From JAGOUB01 sp964640945 (lineage in GTDB: Bacteria > Patescibacteriota > Gracilibacteria > Peribacterales > Peribacteraceae), in assembly GCA_964640945.1 (NCBI GenBank), contig CAZXIV010000001.1:131466-195465 (forward strand): a stretch of 64,000 nt of DNA. Direction: 5' to 3'. Positions 1 to 9,134 of this stretch are shown here, piece by piece. How positions within the stretch are numbered: the first letter of the stretch is position 1; each line of letters opens with the position of its first letter. Both the position numbers and the translations under genes were made by a program. The notes beneath the pieces are model-generated. The model was given only the letters and a program-made list of their open reading frames with translations. It did not search any database and was not told the origin of the DNA.

Positions 1-1
1 T

Positions 2-811
2 GATGCGACGAAGCTCCACGGAACGTACCGTTCCTATCCACTCCTCGATGATGCGGGAAATTGTCTTTGGGCGGGTAAATTCCCAACCAAGGAAAGCATC
101 GAAGCCGAACAACGGCGCATCGGGAATGACACGGTATGGCTACAGGAGTACCTCCTGCGTATTGTTTCTTCTACAAGCCGAGTTGTTCATCCCGAATGGA
201 TCCAGTACTACGACGAATTGCCGAGAGGCGCTATCGCTTCGGCGGTTTCCGTTGATCTTGCCTTCTCCGAGAAGGAAAGTGCGGACTTTACCGCGATGGT
301 CGTTGGAAAAGCATACTGGGTGAATGGCAAACTGCGCGTCTATATCCTTCCTAATCCCTACCATGCCCGTGTGTCAGCGTTGGAGGCATACGAGGCTGCA
401 AAGACGGCGGCACGGGTTCATGCTGTAGGTGAAAGCGAGGCGACGTTGCTCGTAGAAAACATGCATCAAGATCTCTTTGTTGGGAATCTGCGTGAAGAAG
501 GATTCTATGTAAAAGACTTTCGCCCGACGCAAGATAAGCGGACACGGCTCATGCAGGTGACACCACTTCTCGAGTCCGGGCAGATCTTCTTTCCGAAAGA
601 AGGCTGCGAAGATCTACTCAACGAACTTCTGCATTTCGGAATGGAAAACCACGACGACCTTGCAGACGCGTTTGCGATGCTCCTGACGCATTTTATTGAT
701 GACTTTGGACAGGGGCCGCAAAGCACTTACCTTATCGGGCGTTCACCCACAGGAGGAGGGTTCCTGCACGATTACAGCACTCAGAAATGGCTGCGCCTGT
801 GCAGAGGTTAA
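2..811 (+). CDS. Phage terminase large subunit, C-terminal nuclease part (5' end outside window)
   Basis: The frame is open from base 2, so the gene begins upstream of the window; about 269 residues are visible. The visible part matches the RNase H-fold nuclease half of a phage terminase large subunit, which cuts concatemeric DNA during packaging. Seen: a first acidic residue in SVDLAFS (about residue 77), an acidic residue in LLVENMHQD, and a C-terminal HDDLADAFAM segment carrying the acidic residues usual at the end of this nuclease. The ATPase half would lie upstream. No capsid or tail genes follow; the next genes run on the opposite strand. It may be a remnant or part of a phage-related integrated element. 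Family call fairly sure, activity unknown. Confidence 0.75.
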   Translation, partial: DATKLHGTYRSYPLLDDAGNCLWAGKFPTKESIEAEQRRIGNDTVWLQEYLLRIVSSTSRVVHPEWIQYYDELPRGAIASAVSVDLAFSEKESADFTAMVVGKAYWVNGKLRVYILPNPYHARVSALEAYEAAKTAARVHAVGESEATLLVENMHQDLFVGNLREEGFYVKDFRPTQDKRTRLMQVTPLLESGQIFFPKEGCEDLLNELLHFGMENHDDLADAFAMLLTHFIDDFGQGPQSTYLIGRSPTGGGFLHDYSTQKWLRLCRG

Positions 812-866
812 TGTAAAACCTTTTTAATGCCTTCACGGTTGGTGTCTGCCAACCGTTTTGGCATTC

Positions 867-2333
867 CTATAAATTTTGTAGATGTCGGAAAATCTCCACC
901 ATAGCGAACGTATCAAGTTCACAGTATTCGATCAGATTGCCCCATGTTTCTTCACGTTCTTTCACTGACTTCTCGGGACCAAACATTCGGTACCACGAGA
1001 GGGAGGCAGCCATGCCTTCATGGATGGTGAGATTCTTATGTGACAATGCGGGTATGAGGACGGGCAGCACTTTCTTAATAGAGCAACTCCCGCAGAAATC
1101 TGGATGAACGTAATGCTGGTGACTGAAGATCTCCATGAGGTCGAATGTCCGTTCATTCAGTGACTCAAAGAACGGGGCAAATGCAGGAAGCAATACGCCC
1201 ATTTCTTTATTTCTGGTCGTTTCAAACGCCTTGTACCAGACGATCACCGTTCCTTTGTCAGGCAGATTTGTGCGCAGAGATTCTGCAAGCTCGGGAATGG
1301 TGTTACCCAGATTCCGTGCTAGAAATTCATGATGTTCCAGCTCCGCACCGGGTGCGGGCAGGACATGGAGCGAATACTGAAACGGCATCGCCTGATGAGG
1401 ACGGAGTCCATCAAACATAGGGACGGCGCAGGCGAATGTCTCGTAGTCCAGAAATGACAACGGATATTCAAGTTTGCTCAGAGCTTCGGCAATTTTGTCC
1501 CTCTCCACAATGGGCATCCCCGAACGCGCCACCTGTACTTGGCATGCCTGTGCTGTGGTGAGCTTATAATCTTCAGGCAAATCAAGAATCAGACGGACTC
1601 CCGATGCATAGAGCTTCTGTGCCTTCGGACCACCGATGCGCGTCAGTTCAAAGATCGAATGATCCGGAAGACCGGGATAACAGTGCCCGATGCACATGCA
1701 TTCCTTCGGCACGCAGGTGCAGGCAATTTCCCCGGCTTTCGGGTTCGCATTATCAATGATGGCGAGAGCCTTCGTGATGTCGGCCTCCACTATGTCTTCG
1801 ACTTCATCTACATCTTCCGTGATGTCTTTCGTAACGAGGAATGCCTGAGGATCGATAGCACCTGCGCGGAGATATTCGCCGTTCACATACACCAGATGCA
1901 CTCTGCCGATGTCGAAGCCTGCTTTCCTGAATGCTATTCGCTGGAAGCACACATCATGGATATGTTCTTTCTTCTCTTCCGTGGAACTCTTCACTTCAAA
2001 GATATCCCACTTCTTCGTCTCGGGATTGAATCGAATGATGTCTGCGATTGCCATGACTCGGTCGGCAACGGCTGCTGCCTGAAAGATCGTCGTGGCACCG
2101 GCTTTGATCTGATCCTGTGTCTGCTTATGAACATCGGCACCGTGCCCCTTGATCATGACACCATCAGGGAACAATTCACGAGCGATCACATCGACCATGT
2201 TTCCCTCTTCAAACCTCCAGAGAAGCGAAGGATTCTGTGAGTGGTGGTGCATCTCTTCCTGCTTATGCTTCCAGACCCATAGGTGCATGGGACATTCCAG
2301 ATAGCGATGCGTGTAATCGGATTTGGTGAGCAT
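867..2333 (-). CDS. DUF2779-type protein with Cas4-like nuclease region
   Basis: A 488-residue protein. The N-terminal half carries a PD-(D/E)XK-like pattern: an acidic residue in IADIIRFN followed by DIFEVKSS (about residues 105-122). A cysteine cluster of the form CTC...CMCIGHC (about residues 205-220) could hold a metal ion, as in Cas4/RecB-like nucleases. The C-terminal half has FLDYETF (about residue 300) and a late CELDTFAM, matching the RNase H/DEDD-like exonuclease fold described for DUF2779. Such proteins are often found in mobile or defence islands. It lies 20 bp downstream of the next minus-strand gene, so the two are probably co-transcribed. The substrate is unknown. Confidence 0.7.
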   Translation of the reverse strand: MLTKSDYTHRYLECPMHLWVWKHKQEEMHHHSQNPSLLWRFEEGNMVDVIARELFPDGVMIKGHGADVHKQTQDQIKAGATTIFQAAAVADRVMAIADIIRFNPETKKWDIFEVKSSTEEKKEHIHDVCFQRIAFRKAGFDIGRVHLVYVNGEYLRAGAIDPQAFLVTKDITEDVDEVEDIVEADITKALAIIDNANPKAGEIACTCVPKECMCIGHCYPGLPDHSIFELTRIGGPKAQKLYASGVRLILDLPEDYKLTTAQACQVQVARSGMPIVERDKIAEALSKLEYPLSFLDYETFACAVPMFDGLRPHQAMPFQYSLHVLPAPGAELEHHEFLARNLGNTIPELAESLRTNLPDKGTVIVWYKAFETTRNKEMGVLLPAFAPFFESLNERTFDLMEIFSHQHYVHPDFCGSCSIKKVLPVLIPALSHKNLTIHEGMAASLSWYRMFGPEKSVKEREETWGNLIEYCELDTFAMVEIFRHLQNL

Positions 2334-2353
2334 TTGTAAGGAAGATTAGAGGA

Positions 2354-3442
2354 TTACGAAACCTGCGTCTCCTGTATTTCACTGACCATACGGTCAAATA
2401 CGGCCAATAAGGCGGTTATGTCCTTCTGGGAGATTTGATCAAGACTAATCTCGTAGTAGGTCGCATCCATCCGATCCCTCTTGAGGGAAGGAACGCCTTG
2501 AATGAGTTGATCTGCATATTTCTTCCGAATCTCAGGATTATTCTTCCAGAATTCCGATACAAGGTTCCAGCGACCGTTCGTGTTCGCAAAGAAGACGGTT
2601 CTCCGAATGCCGTTCTTCGATTCTGCTTTCAGCTTGAAGGAGTTCGTACCGTATTCGACTGCATCGGGACTGTGCTTCGTTGCGAAGTCGTAGATCAGTC
2701 GCATTTTCTGAAGCGTCTCTTCGTCGGTATCTTTTTGGAGTTCGGCAAAGAAGGATTCTTCATCCCACACTCTTGCTTCGGTGCGAGGCTTGGAAACGGA
2801 AACGTCTTTCTTCACCTCGGCTCCGAATAGCTTTGGGATCATGATCTCGTACGTCTCGAATTTGTAGTATTCGATCTCTGCGACGTAGATATTGAATTTG
2901 CTGTATTGATTGAGAAACAGAATGAGGTCTTTGAGTTGCGCGTGGAGCGTATCCATCAGAACGACGAACTTGAATGTTCCATTGTCGAGATTGCCACGGA
3001 AACTGTCGATCTGCTTTTGCGTCTCCTCTTCCGACATTCCGAAGAAATCCTGCAACTTCTGCTGAAGGCTCATGTTCCATTTCTTCTGCGATTGCCGATC
3101 AAGCTCTCCAAGGAAGGCGGCGAAGTCGCTGTAGTGCCTCCAGAGTGATGCTCCGTAGTCGAGGACTTGGGCAACGACGTGTCTCTTATCGGCGTTGCGA
3201 TAGAGTTTTGTTTCGATCAGATAAAGCTCTCCTTCCTTGTCGATGCCGACGGCATCGATGGGGCCGCTCTGCGTTGGGAATTCTCGGGCGACGATCAAGA
3301 GCCGGATATCCTCCTTGATATCATAGAGAGGGATGGATTCCGGATTTTCGTAGATGTATTGCTGCAATTCGTCCTCACTCGCGAAAACCGAGCGGTCGAT
3401 GCGTTTTGCATGTTTACCGTTCTTGGAAATGATGAGAGCCAT
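2354..3442 (-). CDS. PD-(D/E)XK endonuclease-like protein (NucS/DUF91-like core)
   Basis: A 362-residue protein. Residues 60-85 contain GPIDAVGIDKEGELYLIETK, the D...ExK signature of PD-(D/E)XK nucleases in the form common to NucS/DUF91-like proteins. The rest is charged and predicted helical with no membrane segment. It is the first gene of a two-gene minus-strand unit with the DUF2779 gene. No methyltransferase partner is adjacent, so a classical restriction pair is not supported. It may be a stand-alone DNA endonuclease of the island. Confidence 0.6.
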   Translation of the reverse strand: MALIISKNGKHAKRIDRSVFASEDELQQYIYENPESIPLYDIKEDIRLLIVAREFPTQSGPIDAVGIDKEGELYLIETKLYRNADKRHVVAQVLDYGASLWRHYSDFAAFLGELDRQSQKKWNMSLQQKLQDFFGMSEEETQKQIDSFRGNLDNGTFKFVVLMDTLHAQLKDLILFLNQYSKFNIYVAEIEYYKFETYEIMIPKLFGAEVKKDVSVSKPRTEARVWDEESFFAELQKDTDEETLQKMRLIYDFATKHSPDAVEYGTNSFKLKAESKNGIRRTVFFANTNGRWNLVSEFWKNNPEIRKKYADQLIQGVPSLKRDRMDATYYEISLDQISQKDITALLAVFDRMVSEIQETQVS

Positions 3443-3869
3443 AAGGATTGGGGAAAGATGCGTACCCTCCTAGCGGAGCTGGAGGGGGCCGCGAAGTCCT
3501 TATGGCTGGCTTTAATGCAAAACTGGCACAAAGGGACGTTCACCTGCGGGCCAGGCATCGGTGTTCAGGTTGCCCATCGACCAACGCTTCCGAGGCGAAC
3601 GCCCCTTTCTACGTTGGAGATGGGAAGGTCTGAAAAGACCCCTAAATTACGAACAATGATGCCTGGCACGGTTATTGTACCAACAATCGACGTTTTCGGA
3701 AGCTTTTGTATTGGCTGGACTTCGTGGGATTCCGGCGCAACAGGACTGGATGGGCAAGACGGTCGCAGGCATTGATTGAGGTATGCAATCAGCGACCCTC
3801 ACATCATCGGCAAGAACAATCGGAAGAACGGCACCTCCGGATAATGAGAATCGGGTAGAGCCGACGATC
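3443..3869. other. Intergenic region before the serine recombinase
   Basis: About 430 bp without a convincing gene, GC-richer than its neighbours. Several hairpins can be drawn. GGTCT/AGACC with a short loop lies near 3630-3645, and CCAACG/CGTTGG near 3580-3616 encloses a further GGCG/CGCC stem. TTGGCTGG near 3712 matches the last bases of tRNA-Gln plus one flanking base, as read on the plus strand at 11,178-11,185; eight bases can match by chance. The region could hold the recombinase attachment site or a small RNA; neither is shown. Confidence 0.3.
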
Positions 3870-5141
3870 ATGCCCATCCGATACTGCCTCTACGCTCGAA
3901 AATCCTCCGAGGACGATGAGAGGCAGACAATGTCCATCGATTCGCAAGTAAAAGAAATGCTGACACTCGCTAAGAGAGACGGAATGGAGATCGCGGAGAT
4001 CCGACGAGAAAGTCATTCCGCAAAAGCATCAGGACATCGTCCCGTCTACAACACGATTATTCAAGATGTAGGAAAGGGACTTTTTACGGGAATCCTTACT
4101 TGGGCACCGGATCGTCTGAGTAGGAACGCTGGTGACTTAGGATCACTCGTCGATCTTATGGACCAAGGACTGCTTCGTGAAATCCGTTGTCACTCGCAGA
4201 AATTTACGAACAATCCGAATGAGAAATTTCTGCTCATGATTCTTTGTTCTCAGGCGAAGCTGGAAAACGACAACCGAGGTATCAATGTAAAGCGTGGGCA
4301 GAAAGCCAGAGCCGAGCAGGGCTATCGTCCATGTCTTCCTTCGCTTGGGTATCTCACAGAACGGAGAGCGGGTGAAGTGCGTAGCCGGATCATTATCGAT
4401 CCGGTGCGAGCGCCGTTCGTCCGACAGATGTTCGAGAAGGTCGCACAAGACCGCATGAGCGGCCGTGACGTATACCGATGGGTGCAACAGTCGGAGTTCC
4501 GAACACGAGCAGGAAAAAACCTGACTCTCAGCATGATTTACAAGGTTCTCCATAATCCTTTCTACACAGGCAGATTCGAGTATCCGGTGGGGAGCGGTAA
4601 ATGGTATCGGGGTGATTACGATCCAATCATCAGCCAGCAACTCTTTGACGACACACAGCGTTATCTCTCAGCGGGACAGGAACGCGACTGGGGTACGAAG
4701 GAATTCGCCTTTACAAGGCTTATGACATGCGGAAACTGTAAATCAGGTGTAACGGCAGATGAGAAACGGAAACAGACCAAGAAGGGGCTTCAGCGCTATG
4801 TGTACTACCGATGCACCCATTCAAGAGATCTGCAATGTAAAGAGCCGGCTTTAAGAGAGGAACAATTGATCGAGCAACTCATAGAACTACTAAATGATCT
4901 AAATCTCAACACATCAGCGGTGAAGCGAAAGATTGATGAAGAGTTTGAACGATTCTCAAAATTTGCGACGGACGTATTGGGAATATCAGATAAAACTAAG
5001 GCTCAGAAAATAAATCAGAAAAAGTACACAGAGTATCTCTTGAAGAATGGGACAATCCAAGAAAAGAGAGATCTACTATCTTCATTCCAGACTAAGCTCC
5101 TGCTAAAAAATGGCACAGTAATTCCAGATGAAAAGTGCTAG
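3870..5141 (+). CDS. Large serine recombinase
   Basis: 423 residues from the ATG at 3870, chosen because it directly precedes the conserved resolvase start (MPIRYCLYARKSSEDD); upstream in-frame codons look non-coding. The nucleophile serine is in YARKSS. The order is a resolvase catalytic domain (about residues 1-150), a recombinase domain with GRDVYRWV and NPFYTGRF motifs (about 170-270), and a zinc ribbon CGNC...YRC...C (about 290-330) followed by a coiled-coil region. This is the layout of large serine integrases/transposases. It probably mobilises the island next to tRNA-Gln. A second, different serine recombinase lies at 54,071. Confidence 0.85.
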   Translation: MPIRYCLYARKSSEDDERQTMSIDSQVKEMLTLAKRDGMEIAEIRRESHSAKASGHRPVYNTIIQDVGKGLFTGILTWAPDRLSRNAGDLGSLVDLMDQGLLREIRCHSQKFTNNPNEKFLLMILCSQAKLENDNRGINVKRGQKARAEQGYRPCLPSLGYLTERRAGEVRSRIIIDPVRAPFVRQMFEKVAQDRMSGRDVYRWVQQSEFRTRAGKNLTLSMIYKVLHNPFYTGRFEYPVGSGKWYRGDYDPIISQQLFDDTQRYLSAGQERDWGTKEFAFTRLMTCGNCKSGVTADEKRKQTKKGLQRYVYYRCTHSRDLQCKEPALREEQLIEQLIELLNDLNLNTSAVKRKIDEEFERFSKFATDVLGISDKTKAQKINQKKYTEYLLKNGTIQEKRDLLSSFQTKLLLKNGTVIPDEKC

Positions 5142-5150
5142 ATTAACCAT

Positions 5151-5561
5151 ATGTCTCTAGTAAACGCTTTTAAGAAATTCTTGGGCAACAAAAAGAAATC
5201 CAATGAAGGACTATCTCTTCAGGGAAAGATTTCACTGGGCTATAAGCCAACTCCACAGGATGATATCTATGCACATCAATTCTCGTGCATGAATCGAGAG
5301 GAAGATTGTGCGTTCTGCAAAAAATTGGACGGCGTAGTCATTGCTCCCGACGATCCAATATTAAAGCATCTCATGTCAGACAAAGATCCTGACGAAAAAC
5401 ATCCTTTTGGGTATCGTCCAACGACATTTCGGCGTCTGTGCAGTTGTAAAATTTGCGGCTGTATGTGGGTTGATATTCTCAAGGATGAGGTAGGACCACC
5501 CGCAATCCACATGCCAAATGATTTGAGAAACCAAATCTCTAAGGCTATTGCCCAGAAATAA
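5151..5561 (+). CDS. Hypothetical cysteine-rich protein, weakly like a phage head-morphogenesis domain
   Basis: 136 residues, starting 9 bp after the recombinase stop. It has a CAFCKKLDG motif followed by APDDPIL (about residues 50-68) and a second cysteine set CSCKICGC near residue 105. The CxxC...D-G...D-P arrangement recalls the C-terminal domain of phage Mu F-like/SPP1 gp7-like head proteins, but the match is by eye and weak. The four to six cysteines suggest metal binding. The stop is one base from the end of the opposite-strand helicase gene. Function unknown. Confidence 0.5.
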   Translation: MSLVNAFKKFLGNKKKSNEGLSLQGKISLGYKPTPQDDIYAHQFSCMNREEDCAFCKKLDGVVIAPDDPILKHLMSDKDPDEKHPFGYRPTTFRRLCSCKICGCMWVDILKDEVGPPAIHMPNDLRNQISKAIAQK

Positions 5562-5562
5562 G

Positions 5563-8500
5563 TCAGCTGGTCACGAGGTTCAATAGAGGCCCATGTCTGA
5601 CAATTACTCCTGATGCGATCATTTCATCAATCAAATCTTTCACTCGGTCGCCCTCTTCTGGATCTACTCTGCTTATGCCAAAGAGATGTTTAATACTTTG
5701 AACTGCATTATCGTATGCTAGTCCGAATTGATTTTTGATTAGAAAATTAATCGCATTGCCAATTTCAACCTTACTGATTTGATCCAAACGCCGTTCTACT
5801 CCATCGGCGGGAGTTCTAAATGTTGTGTATTTTTTACCTGACTTATGGAGAAAGCCCTTATCTTCTTTTGTATGTGTAATTTCACCATTCTTAACTGCCA
5901 AGTTAACCGCCTTTTTAAAATTAGTTTGAATATTTGAACCAGCGCGAGCTACTCCTGCCAGTTCTTTCACTCTCTCCAAAGCTAAATCAACATGGATCGG
6001 ACCCTCATCATGAACAATATTTGCAATAATATCTGCAAATTGATAAACCTTTTTCAAATCCATAATGATCTCTCTCTTACATCTGGCTTTTGATTTAACA
6101 TACTCGATTCCAGTATGAGATTTTTTAAGTGGGACTGCTTTCAGTTCTTCATCTTTCTCTGAATCTGCAACCACACTTTCCTTAATCTTCTTTTCAGTAA
6201 TCAGATCGCCTTTGATTGCTCGGTTCACATTTTCAATAAGAAGACTGACAGCCATTTCTCGATTCTTAAACCATTCAGTCGACCAAATTCGATGTAGTTT
6301 CCACCCCATCCCTTGCAAGATTTCTTGTCTCAAAATATCCCTATCTCTCGCTGATCGAGAGCTGTGATATGTAGCACCATCACATTCTATTCCAAGGGCA
6401 TAACCCGTAGAATTTTTAGGATCTCTTACGGCAAGGTCAATCTTGAATGAACCTACGCCAACTTGTGCATCTACTTTAAAGCCCCTCAGCTCCAATTCTC
6501 GTCGAACTGAATCTTCAAAATCATTTGTCTCCTCAGCCAATAGTTTTGCGGCTTCCTTGGCTTCATTTAGGAAGCCAGTCTCGGCGTATTGTATGTAATT
6601 TTTGAGTCCAACCGGCCCTTTATTCTCTGGAATAATGCCGATCAATTCGGACGATCTTACCGATGTCACTAAAATCGTTTTCCATTTAGCTCTGGTCACA
6701 AGCACGTTTAATCTTCGCCAGCCTCCTGTCGTATTTAATGGTCCAAAATTCAAAGACATTTTTCCGTCCTGAGCTTTTCCATAACCAACGCTAATGATAA
6801 TCACATCTCGCTCATCACCTTGAACGTTTTCTAGGGATTTAATAAAGAATGCTTCTTCCCTTTCGGGATCTAATAGTGATGCAAGACTCTTTTGTGTTTG
6901 CAATTCTTCTTCAAGGGCATCTTCAATAGCTTCCTTTTGAGATGAGTTAAATGCCACAACTCCAAGCGTCTTTTCTGGTTCAGACTTTAATTGTTCTACT
7001 ATCAGTTTAGCCACGCGTCGTGCTTCTTTTCTATTTATCCTGCTGCCCCCTCTGTCCCACACACCATCAGGAACATATTCCAAAATTACGCCGCTTTTTT
7101 TGAGATCCGTACTTGGAGAAGGAAACGTCACCAAACGATTTTCATAGTAATAATGATTTGAAAAACTGATCAATCGTTCATCCCGACTTCGGTAGTGCCA
7201 TTTCAAATCTGTTTCCTGAAAGAAGGGTACGGAGGCTTTGCAATCATCGAGTAGCGATTCAAGTTCTTCGATCTGTCCTTCCTCCCACTCATTCGAGTCT
7301 CCTTCCAAGCTAGTTCTAAAGAAAGAGCTGGGGGGCAACTGATTAGAGTCTCCAGCTACTACCACTTGTCTTGCTCTTAAAATAGAAGGAATCGCCTCTG
7401 GAGTTGGCAATTGAGATGCCTCATCAAAGATAACAAGATCAAAATTGAACGCTCCGGGCTTCAAAAACGTAGAAACGGAGAGAGGGCTCATCAAGAAGCA
7501 GGGCTTAAGAGCCTGTAGAACCTGCGGAATCTCATTGAAAAGCACTCTCAATGGCTTCAGGCGTTTCTTTTTCTCCATTTCTTTTCTTAAGATTCCAACG
7601 CCATTGGAATTACCAACGCCCGTATGGGCTGCCTTAACCTCTCTAGCATTTTGAGCGGGGACTGCGATGGCATTCAGCAAACTAAGTCGCATTACTTTTT
7701 CATCTAATAATCTGAATCTGTTGATGAGATCAGCTTGAGAGCTTCCAGAAAATTCATTCAAGACCGGATTTGCATGGAGCATTGCATCGATCCAAAGTGC
7801 ATAGAATCTCTTTCTAAAAATTTCAGGCGCATTTGCATACTCTTTTTTCTCTAGTTTCTCTACAAAAGGAAGTAGTCCATTATTCTCACAGCGATCTATG
7901 ATTCGAGAGATCGTCTGCCAATCGCGTGCTTCAGATTGATTAAGATTGGCTGATACCAATTTTACAGAATGCTCCACATTGCTAATTGGATCGGTATCCG
8001 ATTTCGTTTTTGCTAGAAGCCCTTGCGGCCAGTAAACAGTTAATTGCTGTTGAATCCCAAGGACATCCTCTTTTGAAGATTTAAGAATATCTGTGAGAGC
8101 TGAAAAACTGTTTGAAGTTTCTCCGATGAAAACAGGCTGTTCGACCAAAGATATTTTTGCAATATCTAGCCATTTCTTAAAAGAAATTGCCGTTTCATAT
8201 TTACGTTGAACGTAAACGAGTTTTTCGAAAATATCCTCCACATCTAATTCATCAAGAGCTAGTTCTGCAATTTTTTTGATAAATTCAGCATCCGAAGAAA
8301 GGAATTCTTGGCAGCAAGATTTTACGTCACGGAGTACAGAAGCATTGAGCTTACTAACCTTATCCAAAACCGCTTTGCACCCTTTCTTATCTTCCGGATA
8401 GCGTAAGCTAATTCGTGAGTACCATTTCGGATATTTCTGAAGATGTTTTTCTATCACATCCAATACTTCTTTAGGACTTCCGGATGAAAAATCTTTGAAT

Positions 8501-8883
8501 GTTTTTAGATGAGTTTCCTTTTTTTGAAACAGACTCTGGCATTCTATGATCTTCTTCAATTTTTCACTTAGTTCCTTCGTGCTTTTCTTATCCCAATCAG
8601 AAGGCAATTGATCGATCTTTGATAGCGCTTCAAAAATTTCAGTAGAAGCAAAAAGATCGAAGATCGATAAATCCATCGTTTTAAATAGATTTGAAAACTT
8701 CTTTGTCTCGCCAATCACAGATTCGCAAAAGGAAGCCAATCTCTCCAAATGTTTCTCAAGAAGTTCTTGTGTAGATAGATCGATGCCACCCGATTTCATC
8801 CCCCTAAGAGGATGTTCATTTCTTTTGCCGAATAAGACTGCATTATCACGAACTTCCCTTAGGAGTTCTTCTCCATAGTCCAA
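5563..8883 (-). CDS. Superfamily I helicase, C-terminal part of a frameshifted DUF4011/DUF3320 protein
   Basis: 1106 residues from a TTG codon, but the same frame is open back to about 9137 and continues the protein encoded at 9135-10337; the two are one gene broken by a single-base shift. Seen: Walker B region FDLVIFDEAS (about residue 480), AGDSNQLPP, and late helicase motifs NVQGDERDVIIIS and GWRRLNVLVTRAK (about 690-740). Next comes a Vsr/DUF559-like nuclease region with KIDLAV...GIECDG (about 800-840), then two DUF3320-like stretches near the end (EGPIHVDLALERV and a terminal AINFLIKNQF block). Such giant helicase-nuclease proteins are common in defence islands. AT-rich relative to core genes. 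Translation of this part depends on frameshifting, or on the break being a sequencing error. Confidence 0.75.
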   Translation of the reverse strand: MDYGEELLREVRDNAVLFGKRNEHPLRGMKSGGIDLSTQELLEKHLERLASFCESVIGETKKFSNLFKTMDLSIFDLFASTEIFEALSKIDQLPSDWDKKSTKELSEKLKKIIECQSLFQKKETHLKTFKDFSSGSPKEVLDVIEKHLQKYPKWYSRISLRYPEDKKGCKAVLDKVSKLNASVLRDVKSCCQEFLSSDAEFIKKIAELALDELDVEDIFEKLVYVQRKYETAISFKKWLDIAKISLVEQPVFIGETSNSFSALTDILKSSKEDVLGIQQQLTVYWPQGLLAKTKSDTDPISNVEHSVKLVSANLNQSEARDWQTISRIIDRCENNGLLPFVEKLEKKEYANAPEIFRKRFYALWIDAMLHANPVLNEFSGSSQADLINRFRLLDEKVMRLSLLNAIAVPAQNAREVKAAHTGVGNSNGVGILRKEMEKKKRLKPLRVLFNEIPQVLQALKPCFLMSPLSVSTFLKPGAFNFDLVIFDEASQLPTPEAIPSILRARQVVVAGDSNQLPPSSFFRTSLEGDSNEWEEGQIEELESLLDDCKASVPFFQETDLKWHYRSRDERLISFSNHYYYENRLVTFPSPSTDLKKSGVILEYVPDGVWDRGGSRINRKEARRVAKLIVEQLKSEPEKTLGVVAFNSSQKEAIEDALEEELQTQKSLASLLDPEREEAFFIKSLENVQGDERDVIIISVGYGKAQDGKMSLNFGPLNTTGGWRRLNVLVTRAKWKTILVTSVRSSELIGIIPENKGPVGLKNYIQYAETGFLNEAKEAAKLLAEETNDFEDSVRRELELRGFKVDAQVGVGSFKIDLAVRDPKNSTGYALGIECDGATYHSSRSARDRDILRQEILQGMGWKLHRIWSTEWFKNREMAVSLLIENVNRAIKGDLITEKKIKESVVADSEKDEELKAVPLKKSHTGIEYVKSKARCKREIIMDLKKVYQFADIIANIVHDEGPIHVDLALERVKELAGVARAGSNIQTNFKKAVNLAVKNGEITHTKEDKGFLHKSGKKYTTFRTPADGVERRLDQISKVEIGNAINFLIKNQFGLAYDNAVQSIKHLFGISRVDPEEGDRVKDLIDEMIASGVIVRHGPLLNLVTS

Positions 8884-9134
8884 ATCTTTTTGTGATACTT
8901 CTAGTACGTTTGCCCATGGTAAGGGGGCCTTCGTAAGAGGGGTATCGTTAAGGGTTTCGTATTTGCCATAACCATTGAAAATACTTATTCCTAATTCATT
9001 TTTTGAATCATGCAGAGCTTTGACGTAATTATTTAAAGACCGTCTGCTCTCAAGCAGCTTTCCAAGATCCTCATTAAAGTTCTTAGCAATTTTTATCTCG
9101 TCGTTCAGCTCAAGCGAGCGCTTAAGTTCATCGA

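Noticed and set aside
3712..3719. TTGGCTGG as the attachment site of the tRNA-Gln island
   Set aside because: Only eight bases match the tRNA end, the similarity does not extend, and the true left end may lie outside the window.
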